Source: Chamaecyparis obtusa
Lineage: Eukaryota > Streptophyta > Pinopsida > Cupressales > Cupressaceae
Assembly (NCBI GenBank): GCA_027943335.1
Contig: BSBK01001580.1
Location: forward strand, 1,017,501 to 1,081,500
Direction of reading: 5' to 3'
DNA: 64,000 nucleotides
Part shown: positions 46,704 to 59,559 of the stretch, one piece after another
How the letters are laid out: each line of letters starts with the position of its first letter
Position numbering within the stretch: the first letter of the stretch is position 1
Position numbers and translations under genes: made by a program
Notes under the pieces: model-generated
What the model saw: the letters and a program-made list of their open reading frames with translations, nothing else
Databases searched by the model: none
What the model was told of the DNA's origin: nothing

Positions 46704-49700
46704 AGAAGATTAAGGATTGTGTGTAGAGGATAGAGAAAATTTCTCACTCATTTGATCCTTTAGTTACTTCAACATATGATTTATAAGTTCAAGCCATTCC
46801 TCTACTTGACCATATAGATAATTTGGAGAAATAAAGGAGAAAAATTACTGGAAAGGTAAAGGAGTTAAGAAGTTTGATAGCACCAAGCTTTGTGGATGGA
46901 TCTTTGATGATGGAAAGTGTACAAAAGTAGAGGTAGGTGTTTATTTAGCTCTTTGATCATTCCATTTGCTTCATGTTAAGGTTGAGTACAATTATATCTT
47001 CATCAAAAATACAACATCCTAATAATTGATAATATTATGAGAAGGATAGTTATCGATAACCAAACAAGCGTAGTAGCTGATATTGTTATGTAACAAATAC
47101 TAATCAACTTCTTATTTGGCACAATAATGAAAAATCATCATAAATAAATGGCATAATTAATATGTTTGGTTAGAATGTAAGTCCAAATGGGATAATGAAG
47201 CAAAGTGTCTCCCAAATGCCAAAGGATGCCAAATTTTCAGTTTTGGCATATAAGAATAAGAAATTTTCCACTCCATTGGGCATCGACCAACATACAATCA
47301 TATTTATATAACCATTGGAAATAGACAAAAAATGATAGAACAAGAAAAAAGGACACAACGAACTAATTCTGATCCTAAATAAAAATTACGGTGGAATCCC
47401 TTACTTCAACATAGACAAGAGGGTCGAGGAAGGAATTCGACATCTCATTGTAGTTGTAAGTATGATCCAGCCACTTTGATTTCAAATTATCATCAATTTT
47501 ATTGTGTCGATTAGTGTAGATAAATAAGGCCAAATTTAAATACGTAACTGGTAAATATATTAATGAATTATAATGTAAGCTTAGCTTCATTATGACATAA
47601 ATTAATATATATTGGTATATTTTTATAAGAATGGTCTATAATAATTGTTAATGAATCAATTACATTAGGTAATGGAAACACACTAATTATGGAGGTAGTG
47701 TCAAGAGTCCTATAACTGTAAAATTTCCCCCATTCTCTATTAGAGATTAGTAAAGAAGTAATGACTTGGTTCAATATAGCATTCACCCTTGTATTAAGAA
47801 TAAATCAACTACTCTTAATGTAACTTAGATACAAATTGCATAATGATTTATAATTATACATGTTAAACATGCAATCATTAGTAGGGGACATTATAATATT
47901 TAATCACATATGGCCTTCCCTTCCAATACTATACTCTTAGATCTCCGAGAATTGTATAACTATGCTATACAAATGAGACAATTAAATTGTTGTTGACTAT
48001 TCTTTTTGAGCCCAATAACTTATTGCTCACTTTATGGTTTATTGTTTTAATCTTAGTTGTAAACTCTCTCGGCAATTGTCTTCTTTTACATGGGTAGATT
48101 TTGTGCTAGGCTAATAAGGCTTACATTATTTTGATGTTGTTCAAGTCAAAACTAAGTGAAATTTCCTTCACAAGGTGACTTCCTTTCAATTGTGGATGTA
48201 GAACAGTAGTAAACAAATGGCTAAAGGAGTTGGAGAATTTTTTTAGAAATGGTTAATCTTCTTTTTGATTAAGTATATGTAGTTGTGTAAGTGGTAGAAG
48301 TAGAGGGCATTTATGGTGAAAATGTTAGGTGGGCTGCAAGTTACCTTTGGGCCCATTATTCAAGATACAATGGAGAAAGTGTACAAGTGCCATAATTATG
48401 TTATATATCCTTGCCTTGTGTCTATTCTTCTAGTTTTCAAGTATCTATTATTGATTGGAGTGCAACCATGCAAGCCTCTAGGAACATTGATCACACCTTA
48501 CAAGTCTTGAGAATTCATGTGCTCTTCTCCTAACATGTGCAACACCTGGTGTCATTGTGCATCACCACACATGATCCCATGCTAGTATTTGTTTTATCAT
48601 GTGCCACCATGCATGACTTTTTACAAATCCCTCATGTGCACCTCACAACATTAGCAAATCCATATGCATGGAATTCTTTGGCCATGGAATGAAATGTCTA
48701 ATGTCAGGACATGCAGTTAGTTATTAGATAAATGGTTTAGGACATGAATTGTACACCTTCATCTTCTTCTTTTGTAATTGTTACGTAATATAAATACTCT
48801 TTTATCTCTTCACATTGAAAGAGGACTGATAATTGAATATTTGTAGCAAATCAGTTTGATGTGCTCACTAGCAGACTCACCCATTCTACTCATAGGAATC
48901 TTCATTCATTGCCACATTATCTGTAACATCTGTTGTATCCTATTCAGTTCTGATTATGAATAGAAGTAGCATAAATATTTGATAAAATATTATGCTTGTA
49001 TAATTTGATTATGTTGGGAAATGAACCTTCTGTTTATTATTAATGAATTAATTTAGGGCATCCCCTTTGAACAAGTCATATTAACGAATTAAGTTATCCT
49101 CTTTAAACAAGTCATATCTATGAATTGTAGCTGGTAACTGAAAACCCTCTTAGAAATCATTTTTAATATAATTTGCAATTAAATTCTCTATTAATTCTTG
49201 TTCTTGAACTGATTCTATAATTTTTTTATGAAAACTGATACTACTTGAGAGGGTGAAATTAGCTTTAGACAGTGTGGCACTGTGACATCTTTAGCAATGA
49301 CCACCCAAATGTCCTTTGCTGCTTGCCAATCATCCTAAGAAAAAAATATTCATCGCTAAGAGTTGAGAAAAGGGCCATAGATTCATCATTCCCAACCTTC
49401 TATAGGCACTCAAATCATATTGTTGAGTGGATATTTTTCCATGAATGCAAGTCCAAGAAGAAGAGCATATATCAATAATGCCCAAAAACACAAAGCTCTT
49501 AAATATACTAGTAATAGCCATCAGAAATATGTGCAGTATAGATGCCACATTTAAAATTTGAAAGCACTTTTACATGCAAAATAGCATAAGGATGACTCAC
49601 TAATGCAATGAAAATAACTTCCTAGTACATGTCATTAAAAATCCACAAGAAAAAATCCTTGCAAACACTTTTAATTCTAAAAAGAAATCAGAGTTTTGTT

Positions 49701-51597
49701 TCACTCATGTGGAAGTGAAAAATGAGATAGAATTGCTAGAGCAGAGCCCCAAAACTTATTTACATTTGAATAATATATTGGATGTGACATGTGTTGGGAG
49801 TGGTTGCACATTCATACCTTTAAATGTGCCAAGATCTGAGTAATAAAATGTGTATGATATAATACTATGAACTTAGGGGAAGGAATAATTTCATAAATCA
49901 CATCTCATTAAAAATGAGGTGACATAATAAGAGGATGATGTCAGTGGTAGAATAACCCTTCAAATATAAAATTTGATATGCGAGTGATGAGTGGTAACCT
50001 TCTTTTATATGTGACAAAATAAATATTTATTCCATGTCACCAATAATTGCCATCAATGTTTATTTGAATATGTATATACCTATCAACTAGCTTGTTTTCC
50101 TAGGAGTGGGTTAAAGTATTGATGCTAATAAGGATAAAACCATGAGAGCTTAGGATGAAGATATGGTAAATGAACTTTGTTACCCCACATACCCAAACAA
50201 TATCAAGTAATAAGAAGACAATACTTGTGGGTTAGTGGGGCATGACAAAAATAATCAAATAAATCCATGTGGTCCCACATGGATAAAGGCTCAAGATGAC
50301 TCTTTATTTCTAGTATTTGGGACATTGAAGAAAAAAATAAGATGGTTACCCTATGATTTTGAAAGGCTGAAAGCCAATGTGAAATCTTAGTCATGGAAGC
50401 CCGAGTGTTCATGTCACCCAGTAAAAAATGGTCAGATCAATCATGGTTATCCACTAAATAAAGATAAACGGTGATGATTTAAGGTTGTTCACGACTATGT
50501 AATCCAAATTAATTTGCATGGTATGAATTAATGGTGACATAACTTGTAGCCCCACAAATTTTAAATTAAAAATTATGTGAGATATTCTGTCATTATATAT
50601 CCATGAAACCAATTAAAGGATCTCTGCACATTGTAAATATGTGTTACACAACCAACTAGGGTCTAAACTCTGGTTTAACAAGTAAGTTTCTCTCTATCAA
50701 TTGGTAGAAGGATTTTCTCTATAAGTTACTCTATTTACAAGATTGCAGTGTAAAAATTCAATGATTTCTTGAAAGCCCTAGGTGTTTTTTTGTTGTTAAT
50801 AATGCCTAAGAAGGGTGAGTCTTTCAGTGATTTCTTGAAAGCCCAGCTGATTATAGAGGAGAGGGCACTCTTGGTGGAGTGCCTTCATAATATGAAAGAT
50901 GGGTTCTCTTTTGGCACTAGAACCCTTTCCCACCTATTGCAAGCCCACTTTATCTATGGCAAATGGGCACTAAGAGCTCTTCATCCTTTTCTCGAGATAT
51001 TGCCCGGCTTGATGATAGCCAGCTTTATGCTCTATTTCGTCCCTCTCCTAGCTCGATTTATGGTTTGATCAGATTACTATCCATCATAGGTGATAAATTT
51101 CTCATACAGAAAAGAAACCCTCGGGTAGCAGAGGTATAGTGAAATGCACATATTTTTGTGTACTTTTCTAGGTTATTAACAACATTCAAGAGAATACAAA
51201 AATTGACACATAGAAAGAGCTCAAGCAAGGAATTTTTAACTCTAAAATAAATACCAAGTGAAAAATTAGAACCAAATTTAAGCTCGAGTAGAAAAAAATG
51301 ATAACATACCTGTGAATTTGCATAGATTCTCCACACATTGTTACATTTGAGGCCTCGAAAGCTTCTCAAGAATGGGGTGGGCTTCCATAGAGCAGTGGCT
51401 TCTTTCGCGCAATAAACTCAAAATAAATTTGATCTATCTTTTTTTTTGTTTATAATCATGAGGGTGTTGAAACAATGATGACACTGTCATTATTACAATG
51501 ACGTCGGGGGCACTTGCAAAATAAATACAAAAATCACACACAAATGGTAGTGCTATCGCAAATTGGCGTCGAATTTTGACCCCAAATGTTTTAGTGT
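46704..51597. other. Largely featureless AT-rich stretch
   Basis: About 4.9 kb with no gene I can support. Notes: a TATA-like gtaatataaatactc near 48785; the words gatttcttgaaagccc twice at 50763 and 50829, inside a 99-codon ORF (50769-51068) of unknown nature. No transposon ends are recognised. Confidence 0.4.
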
Positions 51598-51653
51598 GAG
51601 TGACAATAATGAAAAATCTTAATGTAATTATGTGTAACATTCTCTCCCTTTGG
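51598..51653 (-). repeat. Polypurine tract and truncated 3' LTR
   Basis: On the minus strand CCAAAGGGAGAGAA is followed at once by TGTTACACATAATTACATTAA, which matches the start of the 5' LTR (59230 leftward) for about 42 bp, after which similarity stops. Confidence 0.7.
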
Positions 51654-51824
51654 AATTAGTGACAAAAACACATATATATGCCATAATCAAAATATTCTCC
51701 AAAATTCAAAACTTGTATACTTCAAAAAAAAATTGAAGACTCCCCTTGTTAATATACTCTCGGTAAAGTACATACTATACATATAGTTTCCCCCTTTTTT
51801 GATAATAATGACAAAAATATGTAC

Positions 51825-54800
51825 TTACAACTTGTCAAAAATGTTCTGATGGGTTTTCTGAAGGTTAGCCAAGAGGTTTTTCCATTCCTCCTTCATACTC
51901 TCTAGAGCAATTTTTTCTAGGCCTACCTAGGCATGCATGTCAAAAATATGATCTACAACTGATAACTCGGGGGTAGCAACTAAATCATTTGCCTTCTTAA
52001 CATGCCTTTGCATCACCTCTATATGTGTTAATAACTCAACCTAGAGCTCAGTTATCTGATCCTTCATTTCATCCTCTTCTCTTCTCAATTCATTTCTTAA
52101 CCCTTGAATGTATTTGACCTTTGATTAATGCACTCTGAATGCATGGGGTTTGGTTATTAAGCTTTCAACACTTTTCTGTAGATCTTCATGTATTTTTTTC
52201 TACTTATCAGTAACCTTTGCAGTAAATGAATCTAAAGTGTAAAGCTTCTTCAAAACAATAATGATCTTTTGAATAATTCCTTCTATCTCAGTTATTATTT
52301 CAGATAGTTTTACCTTATGAATCACCACTGCTTGGTTGATCTTGTTGGTTATCTTGTGTTCTATTTTTCACTCAGCTCTTTCCTCAATCTTCTTCTTTGC
52401 ATCAGTTGTAGGAGCATTGATGTTCTTAGTAAGTATTGAAAGTTGGTCAATGATGGGAGTAGTCTCATCAACATTAACATCTAGGACAACTTGCATCAAA
52501 ATTTATTTCACATCCTCTAGTACCTTTTTTTTTTTTACTTTCTTGTCTCAGCTTCTCTTGAGCTTCTTTTTGGGTGCAGAGTTCTCCATACTTCCTTAGA
52601 GCTTCTAGGTCCAATGTTCTTGGGTCACAAGTAGGTATTTTTATCACTTCATCAAGTATGACAGGATCTTTAGCATGTTTCTTATTTTTCTTCTTTTCTT
52701 GTTCACTTGATGTCGGTGACAAACCATAGGGAACTAGAGCCTTTTTCTCTGAATTTGACTTTGGTTGCTCAGTTGATACACTTTCTTCTTTTTATGCCCC
52801 TGTGCAATTCCCTTAGTGTGAGGTCCCAGGGCTTGTGGCCTTGTGCCTATAGTAAAATCATCTACTTTGTTTTTATCTTGGGCTCCTTGATCACTTAATT
52901 CTATAGTTGGGGTCTCGGTGGTCTCCTTTTCTATTTTCTCACCACTATCTTTAGCAGTATCCATTTCTTTCTTGGGTGGTATGTCCTCAGTTTTCTACTT
53001 AGTAGCTACATCAATTTCTTGTACTAAAATGGGTAGGTTACCTAGTATGAGTTCTCTAGCTACCTCGGTAGTTTGGTCTTCTTCTTTGTTCTTGGTAGCA
53101 GTAGTGATATCTTCATCTTACTTTTCTTGATCATCGAGGTCTCCTTTTGTAATATCTTCAATCAATAATTCTTCTTCCCTGGTTATCTTTAACATCTCTG
53201 GAGTATCTTTTGTTTCATTTTATGCAGCAAGATAAAAATCTCCAGCATAAGTGTTGTCTTCTACCTGGTCAATGTCTGAGATGTGTATAGGCTCTTCAAA
53301 TGGCCTTTTCATTGTAACAAAATCATCATCTATTTGTACACCTTTTCCTCTTCCTGTTACACTTTTCTCGGTGATAACTTCAAGTGTAGTTTGATCCATT
53401 TCCTCCTTTGAGCTAAGAATACTGGTCCAAATTTGTGTACTCTCCTCATCAACTTCTTTTAGTTTTCCTTGTAAAAAAATTTATGCCCTTCCTTTCATAA
53501 AAAAGTTATTGGCATATTATTTCATTGCATCTTCAATCTCTTGAATAGATAAATTTGGCATTGCCAAAATCAGTGACCTTTCTCTCATTTTCTTCTCGGT
53601 GTTCAGTGCATAAGTCTACCTTGCTGAAATTTTATCATACAATTCTTTGGGAATACTATTTTCAAATTCAACTAGAAATTGCTTGAATTTGATCATCATG
53701 CCAATGATAGCCTCTTCCGGTTTATCTTGGTCCTCTGTGTTCATGCTTGAATATCTATGAATTTTAGGATGACCTAGTCCTCCTTTTTATTTTATGCCAT
53801 CTGCAATCTCATCAATAGTTTGTGGTGCTTTATTTACTACTACTTTGAATTGACTTGTGTCTTCTTCATCAAAATCTACATCATCTTTATTTCTTATCAA
53901 TTTTCTCCTCTTTTTAGGTTTAGGTTCCTCCGTAGAAGCTTGTGTACCTCTCTTATTTTGGTAAGTCTTTGTCGGTGTAGGCCTTGTGATTTTTGCAACT
54001 CCTCTTCTCTGAGGTGGGGAAACACCTGTAGTGGACCTTGTCCTTGCACGTGTAGGAGTATCATCTTTTTTCCTCTTTCCTTTCATTTCCTTTGTTGGCT
54101 CTTCCTGTATTTCCTTTTTTGACTCGATCTCCTCTTCATCTTTACTATCACCGACTGATTTTTGTTCCTTGGTTGCCTGTTCAGCTCACTTCTCTATATC
54201 TTCCTCTCCAAATTATTTTTCTAGTGTGCCAATCATTTTCTTTGTTTTCCTTCCTATTTTTACTCCGAATAAGTCCATTTTAATTCTTGTTTTTTCTTCT
54301 TCATATGTGCCAAACCTTGTTGCACCTATGTCTTTAGGCTCTGCTAGAAGTGCCTTTATTGACCTAGTGGCTCGGTCAATGTCTAGTTCATAGTCCATCA
54401 GTGGAAGCCATGTAGTTCTTGATTGAACTTCCTTTATTAGTGTGGTGTCAATTTACACTAAGAAACAAATGTCATCTTTGTACTTCTCAACTAATTATAC
54501 AGGAATTTTGCTTCTTTTATGCATTATGTCCTTGAATTTTCTAAAGTAGTCATCCATTACTGGCTCAAAATTCTCACCTAAGATTTTTATAAATTTATCG
54601 ATTTGAATAATAACTGGCTTATTTACATCCAACTCTACATTACCAATTGAGGGAAATGAGTTCTGCAAGTAGAAAAATATACATACCAATAGGGATCCAA
54701 ACTTACAGGTGTTAGATTTTGCAGCTCGTATAGTTCTCATATTCTTCTCTAGTTGCCTCAACATCAATTCAACTAGGTCAAGTTGAAGACCCTTCTTCAC

Positions 54801-55457
54801 GATCTTGTATGTGATGTCAACAATACTGCCACAAGGAACATTGTTCAGTCTGCTAGATTAAAATACTTTATATGCAATCACATATGATTTGAATCTAGTC
54901 TTAGGGTCATCAATGGTATTTATTCTCATTCCTCTACTGTCCCACTCGACTCCAATCAACTTCTCAATTTCATTCTTTGGTGGGTGCCTTAGGGATTTTT
55001 CCTTATCACATACTGGATATCCAGTGACCATGTGAATCACAGTCTTGGTGATCTTTACCAGTTCATCTAACCACATTTTTCCATCATGTACTCTACTTAG
55101 GACAATCTTGATCCATTTGGTCTTAAATACCTTTAGGAAATGTAAAGCATTTGTTAACCATTTTACTTCACCGTGTTTGTGTTCATCTTTTAGTTTTCTA
55201 TCCATGCATAACTCTTGATAGGTAGATTGAAGCTCGAAATCACCTATCTCATTGATCTTGCAGTGAATATACAATCTAATATCCTTCACTAATAAAACCC
55301 TAGGTGGTATAGATGAAAACATGCCTTTTTCATCGATCTGTGCAAAGATCTCTGTATGTAACTTTTAGTTTGGTTCCTCATATGTTGCACTCTTGATTAA
55401 TGTCACTTTCTTCTCCTTATCAACCTTCAATTGAATGATTTTCAAAGTAGAAGCCAT
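51825..55457 (-). pseudogene. Large sense extra ORF, about 1,210 codons, function unknown
   Basis: From ATG 55457 (MASTLKIIQLKVDKEKK) to TAA 51825. The same frame is kept at 55322, 54800, 54398, 54086 and 52964, and again at the end (KTHQNIFDKL). Two frameshifts cancel out: near 52790 in an A/T-rich run, and in a 12-T run at 52525-52536. About 15 in-frame stops, most readable as CAA/CAG/CGA changed by C to T. The N-terminal ~350 residues look globular (ending ...TIDDPKTRFKSYVIAY, then a helical segment to about 54495). The middle is basic and low-complexity with many Lys/Arg and PPQRRGVAK, then acidic Thr/Glu/Asp-rich. The last ~250 residues are coiled-coil-like. No family recognised. Confidence 0.65.
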
Positions 55458-55644
55458 TGCTGATAATAAATTAGGGCTTGGTAACTCTTCATTCATGTCA
55501 CTTGGTTACGCTTCAAACTTTCCTAAATAACTTTCAAATACTTCAAAGAATCCACAAATTATAATAATAGCTCAGAATCTAGTTGCTCAAATCTTCACTA
55601 TGGTTTCGCTCTTCGAATGCAATGTAAAAAATGAGTTGGATCAT

Positions 55645-55660
55645 CATGTATTTATACACA
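55645..55660 (-). promoter_or_regulatory. TATA-like box upstream of the extra ORF
   Basis: GTGTATAAATACATGATG on the minus strand, about 190 bp before the ATG at 55457. It suggests that the extra ORF has its own promoter. Only one copy is present here to test conservation. Confidence 0.45.
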
Positions 55661-55979
55661 AAAACCCTTTTTGGCATAAATATATCACATTAAATTCTTT
55701 GCCAACCATTACTCAGCTAATGATCATACATTTGGTCATCTTCATTAGATACATTAGCTCAGTTAACACTACCAACTCTCGGTTGACTATGCAACTCAGT
55801 TACTTTACCACTTTCACCGATTGGCAATTTCTTACTTAGTCAAGCTTTACTAACTATACACATTTCAAGTTCATAACATATAACAACCTAGTGCATCTTA
55901 ATTCATGCACATATGGTATTCATGCAATAGATATAAGGAAATTTTGTAAGCTATAATTGATTAAAATTCAGTTCCCGTA

Positions 55980-56640
55980 CTTACTATAAAAATTAAAATA
56001 AAAAAGTAAAAAAATAGAGGAGAGAGAAAGTGATGAAAATGGAAGAAAAAAATATATAAATGATTTCATTTATCGAGGTGTGTAGGTAGCATTTTAGAAA
56101 TTTGTAGAAAGTTCTTGCATTTAATATTTGTAGCTAGGTATTTACAACTTTCTATTTTCTTATTGGCCCACAAAGGCAATGTAATTTTTCTAATTGGCCC
56201 ACATGGTGGTGCTAAATATTAATTGGGTGGGTATTTAATATTTGTATCAAGGTAGTTGTATCTATCTTTTATCCCACATTGGTTGTGTTGTAATATCTTG
56301 GGTGGTAAATGCCTATATAAAGAAGGCATAGAATCTCTCTCATAGCAAGTCCTCAAGTTGTAGGATCTTGTATTTGGGAAGAAGCTTGGGGATTGTAAGC
56401 TTGGAGGATGTAAGATCTCTCATGTTGTATATCTCATATTTGGAGAAAGCTCTCATGTTGTAGGATCTCTCATTTTGTAATGATTTTTCAAGTATTAATG
56501 TATGCTTTGTAAAGCATTTTTTCTTCTCTTTGTCTCCATGTTGTTATTTCTTTGGTTATGAGTTGGTAAGGGTGCTGTGTCCCTTCATCATAAACTTAAG
56601 TAGAAGTGGTGAAATCACCTAATCCAAAGGATCAGGTGTC
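55980..56640 (+). repeat. LTR-like promoter segment inserted between gag and the extra ORF
   Basis: On the plus strand it has tcccacattgg, then about 50 bp later CCTATATAAAGAAGGC (56311-56326), then repeated words gtaggatcttgta / gtaagatctctcatgttgta / gtaggatctctcatt. This layout is like the U3-R of a plant LTR. Ends and target duplication could not be set; it may be a solo LTR of another family. Confidence 0.4.
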
Positions 56641-56659
56641 ATTGACTGTTGTGCTTGTT

Positions 56660-57801
56660 CCTGCATTATCTTTTGTTGATCTTCTCTACATTTGACTCAT
56701 CTTCCTTCTAATTCCATCAATACTATTCTCATTCATATCGACATTTAGTTCTGGTGCTTAGTCTCTGCAATCTTTACTTAAGTGACCGACCTTGCGATAG
56801 TGCAGACATGTCATTCTATAATTTGTCCAATTTCTAGATTTTCCTCTCCAGTGTAGTATCATACAATTTCAAACAATATGATCAAATTTTCCACATGTTG
56901 TAAAATTAACCCAAGTGTAAGAATTACCTTGTCTTCTTAGTTGATAGGTATTGTTTTGTCTCTTCAGTTTCCATACTTGTTTTAGTCGTGCCCTGCATTC
57001 TTGTGATATATGACCATGCTTGTTGCAAGTATGACAATGCTTTTACATATAGTTCCTCTTAGGTGATTTGTTCATATTTGATCTACATTCAAATACTTGA
57101 TGTCCATGCTTGTTGCAATTGTAGTAATAACCATCAAATTTAGGAATAGTGTTGGGAGTACCTTTAGCTTTACTTTTGTAGACATTTGTTGTGTGACCTA
57201 GTTTTCCACAGTGATAGCATGAGAGCTTCTTAGGTCTGGTATTTTCATAGGCATTCCTTTTCTCTTCTTTATTTGATGACTCTTCTTGCTTGGTATAACC
57301 TAATCTAGTGGTGATGTCAAGTCTCCTCTCACTCATTAAGAATTCATCCATCCTTTTGGTACTTTCCTTAGTTTTTTTAATCATTTCATTATGTTTTTGT
57401 TTTATATTTAATTCATCTTTTAGTCTTTCATTCTCTTCCCTTAATTCACCAATGTCTTCCAATTTCCTAGAAAGCTCATTATTCACTCGGTTGACTTCTT
57501 GACTCATGACAACCATCTGATTTATGATTTCAAAGTGGTGCTCGGTTAGCCTTAGTATTTTAGATTCTTTTTCTTCCAATTTATCAGTCATTTTTCTTGT
57601 ATCTTCAATAGCCATGTTCCTCTCTTGTTCAACTTGTCTTGTATTGTTCATAACTTCAATCATTCTTACCATTTGAGTTTCTTGTCCTATTTGCAGTGCT
57701 TTCACTTGTTCAGTGAGGTGTTGGTTCTTTTCAGACAGATATGAGATAGTTCCTTTACATGTATTAGATACACTTTTAGATCCTTTAGACAATTCATCCA
57801 T
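56660..57801 (-). pseudogene. Gag with about five zinc-knuckle motifs
   Basis: Starts MDELSKGSKSVSNTCKG. Residues ~20-150 form a long Glu/Leu/Lys coiled coil, then a run of CCHC-type knuckles: CYHCGKLGHTTNVY (last Cys now Tyr), YYNCNKHGHQVFEC (first Cys now Tyr), CHTCNKHGHISQEC (intact, about 57030-56990), FTTCGKFDHIV with NC, and CLHYRKVGHLSKDC (second Cys now Tyr). Several losses are Cys to Tyr (TGC/TGT to TAC/TAT). The knuckles would bind RNA. Stops appear after position 57043. The 57801 ATG lies about 215 bp from the PBS, and an upstream coding part may be missing. Confidence 0.75.
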
Positions 57802-58013
57802 CTCTTCTTCCTGATACTAAGTCTCATTCTGCCGAAATGCTAATTCCATTTTTTTGTTCAATGACTCTCTCAACATTTTTTTATGTCCTTAAGTTGTTCC
57901 AGGGCAATCTACAACTCCAAATTTTGATTCTCAATTATCTTGTCAATCCTATACCTTTCCATCTCTATGGATCTTTCTTCTTCAGTGATTAAACTTCTTT
58001 GACAAGAGAACAA

Positions 58014-58025
58014 GCTCTAATACCA
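58014..58025 (-). other. Primer-binding site, initiator Met tRNA type
   Basis: TGGTATTAGAGC on the minus strand, two bases after the LTR end (...CCCAACA). It has one mismatch to the usual TGGTATCAGAGC. This fixes the element orientation. Confidence 0.8.
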
Positions 58026-58027
58026 AT

Positions 58028-59230
58028 TGTTGGGATTATGGAAAGGTAAGTTGCTGAGAGGGGAGGGGTGAATCAGTAACCCTAAATTTTTTTTGATCTT
58101 AATCCTTGTGATAATGTCTTTCATTAATTGAATTTCATATTTAACATTTCCATTCATTCATAACATAACTGAAATTAGAAATGCTTCTAATCTAATAAGT
58201 AAAACATTCATGAAAATTCATACACTTGACACATATATTTTGGTATCATAGAAACCCTTATTATAAGGTAAAAATAGTGATGAGGATGACACCCACAAAG
58301 ATTCACTACTACAATAATAAAGTTACATGTTAGGGCTTACAATTTTTTATCACTTCTAATTCTATTACCCTTTTAAGAGTAACATTTAACACTTGTTAAG
58401 ATCTACTTTGTTAGAGGATTTTAGCAACACTGTTAAGTATGCAATCGGTTAAGAGATTTAGAAAAGATGGTTAGGTCTACTCTGTTAAGAGATTTAGTCT
58501 TCCACAATTGTTAGAAAGTAACAGTTAATTGATCTAGATGTAGCAACTTACTTTGCTGAAAATCATATTTGCTTAGCTCTTAACTGATATCACCTTTCTA
58601 TGATAGATATGTCCTTCAAATACTGCTCAATAGCCTTTGGTCTACTTTTGATTCAATTATGAATACTCATTCAATGCTTAACTTCACAACCATATCTGAT
58701 CTTCAAATCTCTCCTTTAGACAACTACTTCACTTCTTTGATTATGTTATCTGACATCTTGACAATTTTTATATCATAAAGATTTGACCTAATTAGGGTTA
58801 TGGAATCATCTAGAAAATACTTTTATCAATGATCCATATGAATGACCTAAATTAAAACTACATAGGGATCATCACCAATCAATTTGATATCTTTAATAAA
58901 TCTTTACCTCGATTTATGTAAACTATTTTCTAGCTCGGTATAAAATGTTTTCCTGGTTTTCAATGTCATTCCAAACTTTAATGTCGATCTGTATCACTCT
59001 TCTATCTCAGTAAAATTTTGATGTTCGATAAACATGTATGATCAGTTATAAATATACTTGGTGTGCTCGGTAATCATTTGGTTCAGTGTCTGTGCTCAGT
59101 TAACTTGTCATCTTTCTAGTGCTCTACTTGGTTACTATACTTGCTATTTTGACCGACTAGTCTTTTTGCATTCCTTACCCGACTATAAGTGTGACACTAA
59201 TGACAAATATTAATGTAATTATGTGTAACA
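58028..59230 (-). repeat. 5' LTR of the Gag/extra-ORF element
   Basis: On the minus strand TGTTACACATAATT ... CATAATCCCAACA, 1,203 bp. Homologous to the fragment at 18525-19696 over all but its first ~60 bp. ATATA follows at 59231; the opposite flank cannot be compared because the 3' LTR is truncated. Confidence 0.82.
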
Positions 59231-59255
59231 ATATAGATATAGAGGTCTAGGAAGA

Positions 59256-59257
<2 letters not shown>

Positions 59258-59332
<75 letters not shown>

Positions 59333-59461
59333 TGAAATAGAGAGGGAGAGATAGAGAGGAATAAATAGAGAGATATAGAGATACAAATAAGGGAGAGATA
59401 AAAAGAGATATAGATGATGAGATAGAGTGATAGAAAGATACAGATATGAGGAGATATATAA

Positions 59462-59548
<87 letters not shown>
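59258..59548. repeat. (GA)n microsatellites
   Basis: Two almost perfect GA arrays (59259-59329, about 35 units; 59464-59547, about 42 units) separated by degenerate GATA/GAGA sequence. The 111-codon Ser-Leu open frame across it is an artefact of the repeat. Confidence 0.95.
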
Positions 59549-59549
<1 letters not shown>

Positions 59550-59559
59550 GACATATGTC

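Larger units (their letters stand above)
51598..59230 (-). mobile_element. LTR retroelement with Gag and large extra ORF but no pol
   Basis: Minus-strand element of about 7.6 kb: 5' LTR 59230-58028, PBS, multi-knuckle gag, a non-coding gap with an LTR-like insertion, a ~1,210-codon extra ORF, polypurine tract at 51653-51640, then only about 42 bp of 3' LTR (51639-51598). No protease, integrase, RT or RNase H is visible. It resembles non-autonomous Gag-only elements (TR-GAG type). The 3' LTR is lost or replaced. Confidence 0.75.

Noticed and set aside
50769..51068. 99-codon ORF as a membrane protein gene
   Set aside because: Hydrophobic tail but no recognised family, no second copy and no gene context; most likely chance.
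18525..58030. 18525-19696 and 58028-59230 as the LTR pair of one 40-kb element
   Set aside because: The PBS and gag order at 58 kb place the 3' end at 51.6 kb, where a polypurine tract and LTR start are seen. The 18.5-kb copy has no adjoining internal sequence.
59219..59554. 111-codon Ser-Leu repeat protein
   Set aside because: Pure product of the (GA)n microsatellite.
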